Shown: positions 25,201 through 36,120, counted from the first letter of the stretch. The stretch is DNA of 64,000 bases from Otis tarda (GCA_026413225.1 CM048572.1:6572001-6636000); one strand, 5' to 3'. Numbers and translations are program-made. Notes: generated from the letters alone by a model not told the origin.

Positions 25201-26773
25201 CCCTGCCAGCGCCCCGAGGAGGGGTCCCAGCCAGAGGTGGTGAAATGCACCCAGACCCCCCCAGCCAGTCCCTGCAGCGCCAGCTGCCTGCGATGGGGCA
25301 TCTTGTGTAAAAGCCCAACACTGGCTGCAAAACTCCAAAAATCCCTTTGCAAGGGGGGTCAGAGCCTGGTGGGGGCTCAGGATCCCTCCCACAAACGGCC
25401 CCAGCACCTTGGGGGTGCTTCTGAGCATCTCCTGGGGCAGAGCTGGAAAAGCTTCACCCGCAGCTGGCTTGGAGCAGAACTCCTCTGCCTGGGGGGTCCC
25501 GTGCAGCCCCCTCCACTCCCCACCCTGCGACGTCCATCACACCGGCTGTGCTCGCCTGCCTTCCAGCAAACGCTCTTCCCTTGCAAGTGACCTCAAAAGC
25601 GAAGCTTGAAGCGGGGCCAGCGGGTGCTGTGGCTCGAGGTGTGCCCCCCTCCATCCCCGGCCCCGCAGAGGTGGGGCCGGTTGTAGGAAACCCCGCACAA
25701 GAGGCACCTTAACCGCTGCCTCCCTGCTGCTGGTGGCCAAACGGACAAGATGGAAAAATAGCAGCAAGCCCAGCGCGAGGCGGGGGAACCGGGCGCGAGC
25801 ATCCCTCAGCGGTGCGGATCAGAAGCCCATTAGTCACCCGTCGCTGGCAGCGGCCGAGGCGAACATGTGCAGCCACCCTGCTGCATTGGGCATCCTCCCC
25901 TCTCTTTGTGCCTGCGAGTGGGAACGGGTGTTTCTGACCCCGGCGGTGTTTCCCCCACCCCTCTGAACAGCCCCTTCCCCGTGTCATGTGTGTGGTGTGG
26001 GAATGACAGGGGGTTTGGGGCCGGGAGGAGAAGGTCAGGGTTGCTACACAGCTGGTGCGCTGAAAAATGAGCATTTACTATCGCCTGGAAAATGTGATTT
26101 CTCACTGGGGCATCCTGCAAATAGGATTTCCAGGGTGCTGCTGCAATGTTGGGGGTAAATCATCGCTGCGTGCCGGGGTCTGCTGCCTGGAAGCAGCCCA
26201 GCTCGGGGGCTGCCTCCCCCTCTCCCCAGCAGCAGGGTGGTCCCGGGCCCGGCTCAGCCTTTGTCTGTGCTCCTGGCCATGCCGGGGTGGGCTGTGAACA
26301 AGCACCAAGCCGGGGTGGCTCCCGCTGCAGCTGCGATCCCAAAGCCAAAGCAGAATTTGGCTGAGCCCCCCCTCCATCCCCAGCCCTCCCCAGGCAGATG
26401 CTGTTAAAACGCAGAACCGCGGGTACAAAAGAGCTGCCCAGCCACGCGCCGCTGCCCTCGCCAGCCCTGGGGATGAGCCCCCTGCTCTCCCTGTGACAGC
26501 ATCCATCCTCCCCAGGCGAGGGGATGCCCTGGGGACCGGAGGTGATTCTTCCCCAAGAACCCGGCCGAGCAATTTTTTTTTTTTTTTGGGTACCTTTTGT
26601 GAGCTGAAGGACTGGGTCCAGTGGTACAAAACCAGTCTGTCCTGGGATTTGAGAGCGGGGTCTGTCGGGTCTTGGTTTTCCTCCCCCTCCGTGGATTTCC
26701 CTGCGTCGTTCTCCAGCGCCGAGATGGGCCACCAGCTGCAGTTGGTGGGAGTAACATTATTGGGAGTCGCCAT
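15955..26773 (-). CDS. GDAP1L1: GDAP1L1 (ganglioside-induced differentiation-associated protein 1-like 1), six coding exons, complete
   Basis: The coding exons in transcript order are 26773-26594, 23795-23603, 21777-21604, 19522-19425, 19264-19150 and 16298-15955. All junctions have GT-AG ends and keep frame, giving 367 aa, the human length. It is the paralogue of the Charcot-Marie-Tooth protein GDAP1. The family has a GST fold with an insertion and a C-terminal membrane anchor. GDAP1L1 is reported as largely neuronal and cytosolic, moving to mitochondria when glutathione is oxidised. Visible features are a variable N-terminus (1-45), a thioredoxin-like N-domain (about 46-124, LVLYHWTQSFSSQKVRLVIA), the GDAP-specific segment, a GST C-domain, and a hydrophobic anchor (about 341-361) ending in a Lys-rich KKKYI tail. 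It is convergent with FITM2. Confidence 0.97.
16299..19149 (-). other. GDAP1L1: GDAP1L1 intron 5
   Basis: GC-rich intron DNA. The long open frames on both strands are low-complexity Pro/Gly/Ala/Arg reading of GC-rich sequence and match nothing I know. A short CAG run lies at 18035-18051. Confidence 0.8.
18035..18051. repeat. (GCA)n short microsatellite
   Basis: About five GCA units occur within GDAP1L1 intron 5. Confidence 0.85.
19150..19264 (-). CDS. GDAP1L1: GDAP1L1 coding exon 5
   Basis: It encodes AKILEHDDVNYLKKILGELG and a following coiled-coil-like stretch rich in Glu and Lys (QIEAELEKRKLEYQ). The donor is gtaagtg and the acceptor gcccag. It ends in phase 1. Confidence 0.95.
19292..19314. 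repeat. (GGAT)n microsatellite
   Basis: About six GGAT units lie inside the short GDAP1L1 intron 4 (19265-19424). Confidence 0.9.
19425..19522 (-). CDS. GDAP1L1: GDAP1L1 coding exon 4
   Basis: It encodes the remainder of a split Arg codon, then HLANASTELMKLDHEEEPQL through KQKKLM, ending phase 0 at gtaagt. This is the acidic/basic GDAP-specific region before the GST C-domain. Confidence 0.95.
19523..21603 (-). other. GDAP1L1: GDAP1L1 intron 3
   Basis: GC-rich intron with no recognised exon, repeat family or RNA gene on either strand. Confidence 0.8.
21604..21777 (-). CDS. GDAP1L1: GDAP1L1 coding exon 3
   Basis: It starts after gctcgcag, completing Glu125, and reads NVTQLIPEPGSLLHSRVLQY on to LPMDAYTHGCILHPELTTDS and YATAEIR. 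It ends phase 1 at gtaagt. The LPMDAYTHGC-ILHPELT block is a signature of the GDAP1 family. Confidence 0.96.
21778..23602 (-). other. GDAP1L1: GDAP1L1 intron 2
   Basis: Intron DNA. Only a short (CCCAT)n tract (23142-23160) is recognisable. The 346-residue plus-strand open frame across 22247-23287 shows no domain and lies inside this intron. Confidence 0.8.
23142..23160. repeat. (CCCAT)n microsatellite
   Basis: About four CCCAT units occur in GDAP1L1 intron 2. Confidence 0.85.
23603..23795 (-). CDS. GDAP1L1: GDAP1L1 coding exon 2
   Basis: It encodes residues 61-124 (VRLVIAEKGLPCEERDVSMP through IIDYMEKNFTG) plus one base. It is the core of the thioredoxin-like domain, including the cis-Pro-type EVPVIIH segment. 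The acceptor is gccccag and the donor gtaagg. DYNQ stands where classical GSTs carry the glutathione-contacting E/D-S pair, as in this family. Confidence 0.96.
23796..26593 (-). other. GDAP1L1: GDAP1L1 intron 1
   Basis: GC-rich intron with no recognised exon or repeat family. A T homopolymer next to the exon 1 donor (26573-26587) is A-rich on the transcript strand. Confidence 0.8.
26594..26773 (-). CDS. GDAP1L1: GDAP1L1 coding exon 1
   Basis: It encodes exactly residues 1-60, from MATPNNVTPTNCSWWPIS to YHWTQSFSSQK, ending phase 0 before donor gtaccc. The ATG was chosen because MATPNN opens the GDAP1L1-type N-terminus and the total length then equals human. Confidence 0.95.
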
Positions 26774-27300
26774 GACAGCCTGCGAGCGAGCGGGGAGAGG
26801 GACGAGGGAGCGAGCGGCGCTAGCCCAGCATCACATGGGCTCCTGCCAGCAGCATCACTCCCGGGGCAGCTCCATTTCCCCGGCTGGGGTGGGCAGCGCA
26901 GGGCGGTGGTGCCAAGGGGTCACTGGAGAGGATGGTGGCGGTGTCGTGGGTGAAATTGCAGCCCGTCCCCGCTCGTGGCGGGGCTCCCACGGAAACGTGC
27001 CGCGCTCGCAGGCATCGCTTCCACAGGCGAGTCGGCAGCGGAGGCTCCTGCTGCCTGCCAGCTCGGCAATCCGGGGCAGCTCCAACCCCTGCGGCTCCTT
27101 AGGAATATTTTGCAGCAAAGACTGAGATGAGTGTTTTTGACTGGTTTGGACATGGCAGCTATGTAATGAACAGCCACGCTGATGGATAGTGGCTTTAAAA
27201 CATCTAGCAGGTGTGTTGCCTGCCTTGCAACCCTCACGGAACGAAGCAGCAACGGCTCTTTAAAGGTGTTCAGTGATTTTTGGAGAGCACAGATAAATTA
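26774..27300 (-). promoter_or_regulatory. GDAP1L1: Likely GDAP1L1 5' UTR and promoter region
   Basis: This is the DNA immediately upstream of the GDAP1L1 start on its strand. It is GC-rich with several CpGs near 26790-27060 and no TATA box. The transcription start cannot be placed from sequence alone. Confidence 0.4.
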
Positions 27301-30300
27301 CTGCCTAACGGGTGTCATCCAGCCTGTACCGGGGTAAAGCCCAGAGCCCTCGCTACATAACGGAACCCCCGGGGTGCCGGGCCAAACCGCACAAACCCTC
27401 CTGCACCAAAGCAGGCACGGTCGGGGATCGTTTCCAGAATTAGCAAGGAGTGTCGCAATTGCAAACTGGCCGGGTTTCCACTGCTCAGAGCGCGCAGGGG
27501 CTTCCGTAGCTGCTGCCGGCTGAGCGCTGCGAGCATCGCCCAGGGGTTTGCGGGCAAACGCCTGTAGACAGCTGACACAGTCCTAGACACAGCGACCTGG
27601 ACATTCGGGCCTGCGCATTATGGCACTCGGCTCTATCACGCTCCATCTCCAGCAATCGGGCAGCCTGGAGACAAATTCCTATGCGTGGGACTGGCTGCCA
27701 GTGCCATGGGGTAAAGCCAGCCCAGTTCCGGGGGTCACAGGGGCAAGTTGTGGAGAGGAGGGAGGACTGGGCTCTGCAGGCTTGGTCCTGGGGCTGAGAG
27801 AGGGCTCTGGGTGCGAACATGGCTCCTCCACACACTGTTCCTGTGTACAACCAGACTGGAGCTGGTGAGGTTGCCCCAGGTGTGGAGGGAAATGGGACGG
27901 TTTGGGAGAGCTGGTTTAAGTGGGGAAACTGAGGCACGCTTTGCCCAAGAGCACTGGGAGGGAGCGGAGCCAAACTGGAACCCGGCTGCACGAACACAGC
28001 GAAAGGAGCGATTTTCTGAGGGCTGGGAGGTGAAAACGAATCCTTTGGTGTTGTGACGTCCCGCTCCCAGGGGTGCGTAGGAGCGTGATGACAGAGGGCT
28101 GAGGCTGGGAAGTGCTCTGCTCTGCCCTGCCTCCTCCCTGCCTGCTTCCCCGTAGGCAGCAGCTCCCCAAACCACCCTCCCTCCCCAGCCTGGGCTTTCC
28201 CCAGTGCTGCAGGAGACCCCGCGCTGGCCTCGGGGACACCCAGGGGAAAGGCTCTGGCTTGGCCTCTGCTCTGGGGCTGCAAAGTCAGGGCGGTGACCTC
28301 CACGGCTGCAAATTCGGAGCAAATTGGGCTTTAAATAAAAAGCTGGCACCATTGTGTGGAGTTGTCCTGCCCTGTGCTCTGCAGCCTCCTCTCCCAGCCG
28401 CTCCGTGCAGGAGAGCTCTCACTGCCCCAAAGCATCTTTTGGGGCTCCCCTCACTGGAAAGGGCCACCTCTGGGTTTAGGGAAGGAACGGAGCAGCTTGA
28501 CCAAGCAGAAGCGGTTCTCTCCTGCAGATTGCTGTCCAGAAAGCCCCATCTAGTGGCATATTTTGTGATGAATTAATGCTGCGCCGTTGGGAATAAAAAA
28601 TGATAAGTTGCTTCATCCCTCTGGGTCCTGCAGGTACGTGGCACCTCTGGAGGCGCTTATTTATTTAGCTGGGGTTTGGCTTGCTAAACTGAGCAAGGCT
28701 TAATGGGCAGGATGGGTGCCAGCCCCCTTTAGGGATGTCCTGACCTTGCGTGACCTTGAGATCATCCCCCAGCATCGTCCCCAGCCTCCTTGCCTGTGAA
28801 AGGGGCCGATGCTGGGCTCCCCACGGGGCGCGGTGTGGCTGGACCCGGTGGCATCAGCAGAGCCCCGGCAGAAGGTGCCATCGGGGCAGGATTGGGGGTG
28901 CTGGAGGTTTGGGAACACACAGTCTGGGGTGTCTCCTCTCAGAGCTGATGCAAATGTTACGGAGGGAAGAGAGCAGGTGGCTGGAGTCGGTCACAGGACT
29001 TTGCCAGCACAGAAGCACCTTCCCTGTTTTAGAAGGATGGGGTGGAAATCAGGCTGTAGAATCAGCTGCATCAATTTTTTTTTTAATTTTTTTTTTTTCT
29101 TTCCTGGTGTCCTGATTCAGCATCTGCCAATGTAAAGCTTCGCTAGGACTCGATTTGACTTCTGTAAGGTGAGAAATAAATTTCATTGATCCAAGGTGCC
29201 CTTCTGCATCCCTCTTCAGTTCAACCAGTCCCCAAACTAGACAGACAAGTAACTTGTAAAATGCTGGGGTGGGGGAAAGCCACTGGGAGGAAAACAAACA
29301 AACAAGCAAAAAACCACAAAGCACCAGTCTGGATCAGCTGAGATAGGAAGTAGAGAGGTGGGATCCGATCTGAGAAAAGTCCTGGGAGCGCTCCAATCCC
29401 ACCAGTGCTTTCTCAGAGGGTTTTAGACATGTTTTGCAGATGGACTGAGGGCCCGTCCTGGGGCATCCCTGGACAGAAGAGAGCCCCCAGGCTTGTTGGG
29501 GCAGGCAGAGCAGCAGGCTGGGAGCAGTGAGGCTGGCAGGGCTGTGCTCAGCACCGGTTGTACTGGGCCATGTTCAAGGCCAAGCACTGGTGCTCATCAG
29601 TCAAGTCAGTTGTGCTGTGCAGGCATTCCCAGAGAAGATGCCGTTGGCCAGTAACGCTTGAGGGTTCAGGCAGGCAGCAAGAAGGAGTCACTGAGTGAAG
29701 TAGAAGGCTTTCAAGGAACAGTAAGTTTGGGATCGAGTCCTCTCTTAGCGCTCATCATTTCACTAAAATGAGATGGTTTGAGCAATGTGAATGTCAGCAG
29801 CAACGTTTCGGTACATTTGCTATGAGCCTGGTAGTTGCAGTCAAGAACTCAAAATATCTGTCCTTCCTCTGCCACAGGCAGCACTGGGCATTCTTAAACA
29901 CTAGCACAAACAGAAATTCCGGCAGAATACGAAATTGCTGAGTTTTTGTCTCTTCCCTCTCCACGCTGCCTTTCCTTCCCCCCTCACCACTAGTTACCTC
30001 TGTCTTGCATGGGACGCTATGCGAATGTGCCTGGAGAACCCGCTCTCGCTCCTCCCCCCATCCTATCTTGTGGCAATTTGAATTCACTTCTCAGCCCTAA
30101 ACTGCAGAGTTATCTTGGACTAGTTTAACTTCCACGATTTGGTTTCCCCACTCTGCCCGGACACAGCAGACCTGCTGCGCGCTGTCCTGCTCCACAGCTG
30201 GAACTTGTGCCCTTCCAACATTGTCGGTCCCTGCTAGTTTTATGTGACTCCAGCTGGAAGGTCTAGACACTTCCAGGGGTTTGTGCTTGTGAGAAGCAGC

Positions 30301-32082
30301 AGCATTTGCTGCTCCACAGCAGAAACAACTGCTCCGAGGTGACCTTGAGCCAGCCACCCACAGCACGTTCCTGGGGAAAAGAGCCTCACTGTGCCGCTTC
30401 GTAGACCCCCAGCTGAAGAGGGGAGTGGGGACAACCAATACAGATTTAAATAACTGTATCGGTGCGCGTTAAAGATCTGTGCCCCAGCTGCATACGCACA
30501 GGCTCCAGGTCAACGCTCGCCGAGGGGCAGGGTAATTGTTAGAGGCTAAAAGGGAGAAATACTGCATCTGGCAACACCACCTTCAAACGATTTTAAAGAG
30601 GGCACAAAACCAAACCATGAACAGAAACATGAGCAGACACCCTCTGCTGAGGCAGAAACAGCCTTTGAAAAACAGCAGCAGCAAAGAGAACTAGTACTAA
30701 ATATTTATGTTCAAAAGCAAAGTATGTATTATACCAGATTTACTCAAGGGAGAAAGAAGGGAAAAAAATGTGAAGAAAACCAAAACTGTGCGTATGGGTA
30801 TGCAGGATAATGCTGGAAGGGGAAGGTGAAGGGAACAGTAAAGTACCAACCTGAGAAAACTTGGAAATCAGTTAAATTTGATAGTATGAGCCAATATTGC
30901 ATGCTAAGTAGCTGCGCGACACTTTGGTGCAAAGTAACAGTTTCAGTTGTAGTCCTACGTTAACTTATTTGGATTTATTTGAACTTTAAATCTGAACTTC
31001 ATGGCTTCACAGTGTGAATTTCAGGGATGATTAGAATAAAATCTACAGATAGCAATTATCATCTAGACTGTCTGAGACTTCTCTAGCACAGAATACAAGG
31101 CCAACTCTTTGTCTGCTATATTCTAAACAACTGCTTGTGACTCCTTGGCTTGCTGACCACTGATTTTTAAATCGCAGTATTTTACTCAAATGTCGTTGTT
31201 TAGCATGTGTGTGTATAGCTGACACCAAAAGTAGACAAGTGTAAGTCAAATTATTCAGGCTTTAATTTGCTGGGTTTTGGCAAATATTTATTAATGCAAG
31301 TCTCGGCAACAAAATTTTTTATTTCAATATTTTCAACCAGAAGGAACGTTATAGCTCTACACCACAAAGCCCGTATGATAAACACTTCTTATTTACCCTA
31401 TTTCCACACTGCTTTGTGTACCAAACGTACTCAGAAACAATCTGCATAGATGGCTCCACCATCTCCACTTCTGAAACAGCATGGCCCAAAAAAACCTATC
31501 GGCCTGCTTCACTCCCCTCTAAATTATTCAATCTGTAAAGCACAAATACCAAAATATATTTTTTTGCTTCTAAGAGCTTCACTTATTTGCAGAAAAATAG
31601 AACTGCTTAAGTGTGAGCTAGTCAGATTATGAAAGAGTCCAAGCATACACCCACCACACATTCTGGACCTCCCAACAAATTTGTGAGGAGGAAGCATTCA
31701 CAGTTGGATCCAACTAAAAAGGAGCCACAGCGTGTTGGAGGAAAGGAGATCCATCCTATCCAAAATACTGAATGCCTTCTCATGCTTCTCTCTAGAGCAG
31801 GATGAGGAGGACAGAGCTGTAGCTATGAAACATTTCTCTAAGTACTGGGACACATTAAGAATGAACCTTCCAAACACTGCAAAACTTCAGAACAAAACCT
31901 AAAAGGCTTTTTTTTTTTTTTTCCAAAACATAGTGAAAATAGCACACAGAGCTTGAATATCCACAGCACAAACCCAAAAACAAAGGGAGTTCATTTGATC
32001 TACAGTGCTTTTGTTACGGTATTCAGATACTTTAGTGCATTCTTTTTAGAACTAAGCTTGGAAACTATATTCCATTTTTAAT
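27301..32082. other. Intergenic region between GDAP1L1 and the minus-strand OSER1 copy
   Basis: No exon, RNA gene or transposon was recognised. The left half is GC-rich and the right half (from about 30.5 kb) AT-rich. The right end probably carries the long 3' UTR of the minus-strand OSER1 copy. Homopolymer T runs lie near 29074-29100 and 31909-31922. Confidence 0.6.
28543..28557 (-). promoter_or_regulatory. Candidate CTCF site, reverse orientation
   Basis: On the minus strand the sequence reads GCCACTAGATGGGGC, close to the CTCF core (CCACTAGATGG-type). It lies between GDAP1L1 and the OSER1 pair and points leftward, opposite to the candidate at 1751. Confidence 0.4.
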
Positions 32083-32088
32083 TTTATT
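32083..32088 (-). terminator. Candidate polyadenylation signal of minus-strand OSER1 copy
   Basis: TTTATT on plus gives AATAAA on minus, about 129 bp after the stop codon. Another copy lies near 31318, so a longer 3' UTR is possible. Confidence 0.4.
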
Positions 32089-32216
32089 AGAAAACTAAAC
32101 TGTATGAGGCAAAGAAACTTTTGTTCAAACACAGAACAGTGAAAACATGGCACTGGCAAGGCATTTAACCTAACCATTATCACAAACTCTGCTTCAGGAT
32201 TCTGTATTGCTTTTAG

Positions 32217-32901
32217 TCAAGTATACATCATTTCTGCCATGTGGGACATTTTCTTGGGAATATATAAGTAGTATTCCATGTATCCCGAAAGATCTTCAAT
32301 AGTCACGTCATCCACAAAGGCTCGGGCTTGCTCAGAACAAGATCTAGGAGAACTTGATGAGGCTGTCCCACAAGGGGATCTACTTTGAAGAGAGTGGGCG
32401 CGGACTCCCAGGACCGCCTTTTCGCATTCAGACAGGACGCTCCGCAAGCCAGAGAAAGAGTACACTTCCATGGCGCGCCACTGTTTGCACCGGCACTGCT
32501 TGTCCGTACAAGGGCACTGCTTGCCGTTGCTAAGCATGGATAAGGACTGGAAATCCGAGGTTTGGCTAGAATGCAAGCTCGTTTCAAAGGATGAGGAGAG
32601 AGTACGGTAATTCTTTCCCGACTTCTCTAAAGGCTCTTCGGCGGTGAAAGCTTCCAAAGGGTCAGTTCTGTCATCACTGGCCTCAAGGTGAGAATCGTGC
32701 CTGTCCTTCGTACCGTGTTCTGCTGTAACGAAAATGTCTGAACTGATATTACTCTTTGACGCGTCTGCCTGGGTCTTGTGTTTCAGCTGGCTGCTGGCTT
32801 TCGTATTGCAATACGTAAACTTGGGGGGATGCAGGACGGGAGACTTGGAGCGTCTGCGACGTGGGGGTCTTACTGATCCTCTGGAAGGCTTTCGCACACA
32901 C
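32217..32901 (-). CDS. OSER1-like paralogue, coding exon 3
   Basis: It starts after ccctgcag, completing a Gly codon, then reads CVRKPSRGSVRPPRRRRSKS and runs to [12 protein letters not shown] and TGA. The first in-frame codon after Cys is GTG (Val), where the plus copy has ATG, so no internal start exists here. It holds the Cys cluster and the conserved C-terminus. Confidence 0.93.
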
Positions 32902-35304
32902 CTGCAGGGTTGTAACAGGTGAGCAAGTAGGTCACTCCAGAATCCACACCATAGCTCAATAAGCTCTAAAATATGGCTAAAAACGTTTTAGAAGATTTTT
33001 TTTTTTTTCTGCTTAGAAAAATCAGGTGACTGGTCACTTACAATCTCTGACAGGAATAGTGGAGGAGTCTGAAGAAATTGGGGCTCCCCCAAAGGAGACG
33101 CATATAACCAGCCCCATTTTAAAGGGCTTCCCCCCAAATCTTCTCTGTTAAGCAAATGATACTTCGTCATCCCAAACAGAACTGTAGTGCAGAACCTGGA
33201 TATCAGTTGGAGCTGCTGGCAGAATTGCACTGAATATCCAGGTACTTCAATACAGAAATAAAATAACCCAAGAAAGAAGTGAGAGGGAGTTGCAGAGGTG
33301 TAAGACTTGAAGAAAAGGACTTCTGAGGAAATCAGTGGAAAGTTTTAGAGAGAAAAGGTATGTTGAAGCAACTAATTAACAACAACTTTCACCGGAAACG
33401 GTATGCAAGTGATAAATGTCTCAAACCAGAAACACAGGCAGGGTGCAGTGAATGCAATGTTTTACCCATGCCATGCCTCCTTTGAGCAGACAGCCTGTTG
33501 CTTGGCTCCATCCATGGCTGCTCTTGTCGGTGTTCTGAGAAGCGTCCCGTCACCCACAGAGAGAGCTGCAACGCATCTGAGTAAAAAGGGAAATGCCACA
33601 TTACAGCAGTGCCTGAACGTACTGCTTCAGAGGTCTAGATCCAGCCTATTTGCTTTAGATGCTTCACTAAGACATTTAAGTTTGCAGCCTTGACTTCCTC
33701 TCTAGTCAGTGGTTAGAAACAGGATATTACAGAGATTTATCTAACCGCTCTTACTATACTGACCTCCACCAAGTGTCTCAAGATAGATGAGATGAAATGA
33801 AAGGAAGCCAAAATACCCAGAGGCTGATGTCATGCCCTATTTGTACCAATATGACACATGAAAGGAATGTAAACTCGGGTTCCAAATGTCCTTGTCAGAC
33901 AATAGTTGTTAAAAATAGACTGCTACTCATCTAAAATGCAAAGTCAGGAACCCATAACAGCAGGCTAAGCAAGAGGACTGGATGAGGTACAACAGACAAG
34001 GACAGGTTACTAATTTATTTCTCATTAAATGTCTCAAGAGATTTCCCAGATAAACATGGAATGAAAGAAACATCTGGCCCTGGAAGTCCAGACAACAAAC
34101 ATAAATGCCTCAGCGTGCAAATCTGTATTTATGATGTCTGTATGTGTGACTTGGAACACGGGATAGGAACTTGTAAGAAATGAGGCTGAAATTCTAGCAG
34201 ATGCGCCCAAATACTCTGCCCAAAGTCGGTCTTAAGGGATTAGTCGCAAGACTTGAACTGTTCAAAACACAAGCTTTTTATGCCTAGGAAGATATCACCA
34301 AGAATCAATCAGAATTCCACACAGTTTGTCACGGGTAATACATCAAAATGGATATGCTTAATAAGCATAGTCCTTGTTAGAGAACAGCTATTTTTTCTAC
34401 ATGTAAGAGAAGACCTCCTGAAGTAGAGGAAATGAGTAGCAAAGCAAAATACATTTTAACGTGCAGAGGAAGTAACGAGGTGGCAGTACTGATGGCTATG
34501 GAGATGAATTCACAAGGTAACATTCATTATCAACACAAAGCTTTCTCTTGTGTCTGTGAACTCCCAAAAGACTTCAAGTGAACTATCTCACAAAGTGCTA
34601 GACTGTATAATTTTATTAACTCCTACCCTTAAGGAAGATGCTTATACTACATATTATGAGTATACTCGGTGTATTACGGAGTAAGTTCTTAGTATAAGAA
34701 TGTCTGCAGACATTTTACGCTACAAAATCCCCCAAAATGAGAAATGATCAGTGCTCATATTTAGCCTGATGATTTCCAGTGGGACACTACCAAGTGCTGG
34801 TGCTGTCCTTCGGATGCTTTCCAAGCAAATCTTCCTGCGCTGCAGTAAAGGCTGACAACGTCGCTGAAGACATGAGCGTTTACGTGAATGGACAAACAAC
34901 TTCTGTATCACACAAGGTGACTACGGCTGCCACAACAGTTAAGAGTGAGTTCACTGCTTTGGACAAGTCATTTCATGTTTTCATACAGTCACTGTGAAAT
35001 TTCCGTTGGATACTGTGTCAAAATTAGCCAGTAATCAATTACTGCTTTGCCTATTAGACAGTTAAAATGACTGCACTTCATGTGAAGCAATGCAGTTGTC
35101 TCCTCTTGGAAAGTAAGGAACCTTTCACCAAATTGTGACCTTTGTTTTGAGATCCAAAAGAACAGAAAACAAATACAAATATGTAATAAGAAAACAAATT
35201 ACACAGTCTTTTTTGTTGCTCACTTACCCTGCTGCATCCACTCTCAGCTTTTTGAAAGCTGTTTGCAGACTCTCTTCCTCTTCATCTTTAGCTTCCAAGT
35301 CCAT
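32217..35304 (-). CDS. OSER1-like paralogue, three coding exons, intact
   Basis: The coding exons in transcript order are 35304-35228, 33576-33466 and 32901-32217; they join in frame to 290 aa ending TGA. OSER1 (oxidative stress-responsive serine-rich protein 1) is a small, mostly disordered nuclear protein induced by peroxide and under FOXO control, with no known enzymatic activity. Family landmarks are all present: acidic/basic N-terminus with [19 protein letters not shown] and a WHG motif in exon 2, an Arg-rich RRRRSKSP nuclear-signal-like stretch (about 77-84), a Cys cluster CPCTDKQCRCKQW (192-204), and a C-terminal block identical to the plus copy over 45 residues. The middle (about 95-185) is diverged. 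Both coding introns match those of the plus copy in position and phase. No stop or frameshift was seen. By position and divergence this is likely the extra copy. Confidence 0.9.
32902..33465 (-). other. OSER1-like paralogue, intron 2
   Basis: The donor is gtaaaa and the acceptor ccctgcag. It contains an A-rich stretch on its strand and nothing else recognisable. Confidence 0.8.
33466..33576 (-). CDS. OSER1-like paralogue, coding exon 2
   Basis: This 111-base exon follows the acceptor ttttactcag and ends CATGG before gtaaaa. It reads (G)CVAALSVGDGTLLRTPTRAA, then MDGAKQQAVCSKEAWHG. It aligns along its length with the plus-copy exon 2 ([16 protein letters not shown]), one codon shorter, in the same phase at both ends. 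Open frames that pass through it do not show its limits; it was found by homology to the plus copy. Confidence 0.88.
33577..35227 (-). other. OSER1-like paralogue, intron 1 of the coding region
   Basis: The donor is gtaagtg and the acceptor ttactcag. AT-rich intron DNA; no repeat or other exon recognised. Confidence 0.8.
35228..35304 (-). CDS. OSER1-like paralogue, coding exon 1
   Basis: It encodes MDLEAKDEEEESLQTAFKKL through RVDAA plus GG (77 bases, the same length as the plus-copy exon). A likely upstream acceptor (tatggcacag) puts the start of this exon near 35329, leaving a short 5' UTR without an upstream ATG. Confidence 0.9.
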
Positions 35305-36040
35305 TGATGGGCTCTCAGCGTGTAACCAGCTGTGCCATACAGAATAAACTGAAATACAGAAATCAGGATTTGATGTTGTGGTCTGAATGCACACGGTCTT
35401 TACAAACCCCAAATGACATGGGTAAGGGACGCTGGTTCTTCTGCGGGCAATCTCACTGCCTTCTGACCAGACCTGTCCAGCACTTTTCACTGTGAACGCC
35501 AAACTCTGTTCTCAGAACAGGCACAGACTATGTCAAAAATAACGAAATATCTTTTTTTTTTTCCCCAGGTGAACACATGAGATACATATTCTGTCAACCA
35601 GTGTAACTCCAGTTTGAGCTGTGAGCGTGACACCGCCGGCAGAGCCAGCGACAGGCGGGCGCTGCCGCCGCCCGTGACAGCCCAGTGACAGCCCAACAGG
35701 TCACCCGCCTGCGGAACGCCACCGACGCCAGGCCTGCAACAGGGCCGCGCCGCCGCCGCACCCCCGCCGGCCCTGTCAACCTGAAGGCTCCGGAGCCCCC
35801 GGCAGCGCAACGCTCCACGGCCCAGGGCCGCGGTTTCGCGCCGCCCGCGCTCTGTCACGGCTCCGCCAGCTCTCCCGCGGCCTCTCCTCACCGCCTGGGC
35901 GGGAAGGCCCGCGGAGGCCGCTCTCCCCCGCCACGCCGCCCGTCCCCGCTGCCCCGGGCCGCCCCTCCGCCGCCAGCACGGCCGTCGAGCGGCTCTCCCG
36001 GTGGGGCGGGGGCAGGAGGGGGCCCGGGCCCCCACTCACC

Positions 36041-36100
36041 GCCGCCTCCCAGCCTGGCGCTCCGGGGGCGGAGGGAACCGCGGAGCACAACAGGAAGTGA
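36041..36100 (-). other. Predicted noncoding first exon of minus-strand OSER1 copy
   Basis: On the minus strand a GGCGGCG/gtgagtggg donor marks base 36040 as the last exonic base. The 5' limit is unknown; 36100 is a placeholder just short of the ETS-type site. The matching acceptor is the one near 35329. Confidence 0.45.
36090..36099 (+). promoter_or_regulatory. Candidate ETS-family site
   Basis: ACAGGAAGTG matches the ETS/GABP core GGAA context. It lies in the shared OSER1 promoter next to the predicted minus-strand first exon. Confidence 0.45.
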
Positions 36101-36120
36101 GGTCACAGCTCCGCACGGAA

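Noticed and set aside
34792..34890. Alternative candidate for exon 2 of the minus OSER1 copy (reads SDVVSLYCSAG)
   Set aside because: It lacks a donor in the needed phase and matches the paralogue poorly. The exon at 33466-33576 matches along its length with correct borders.
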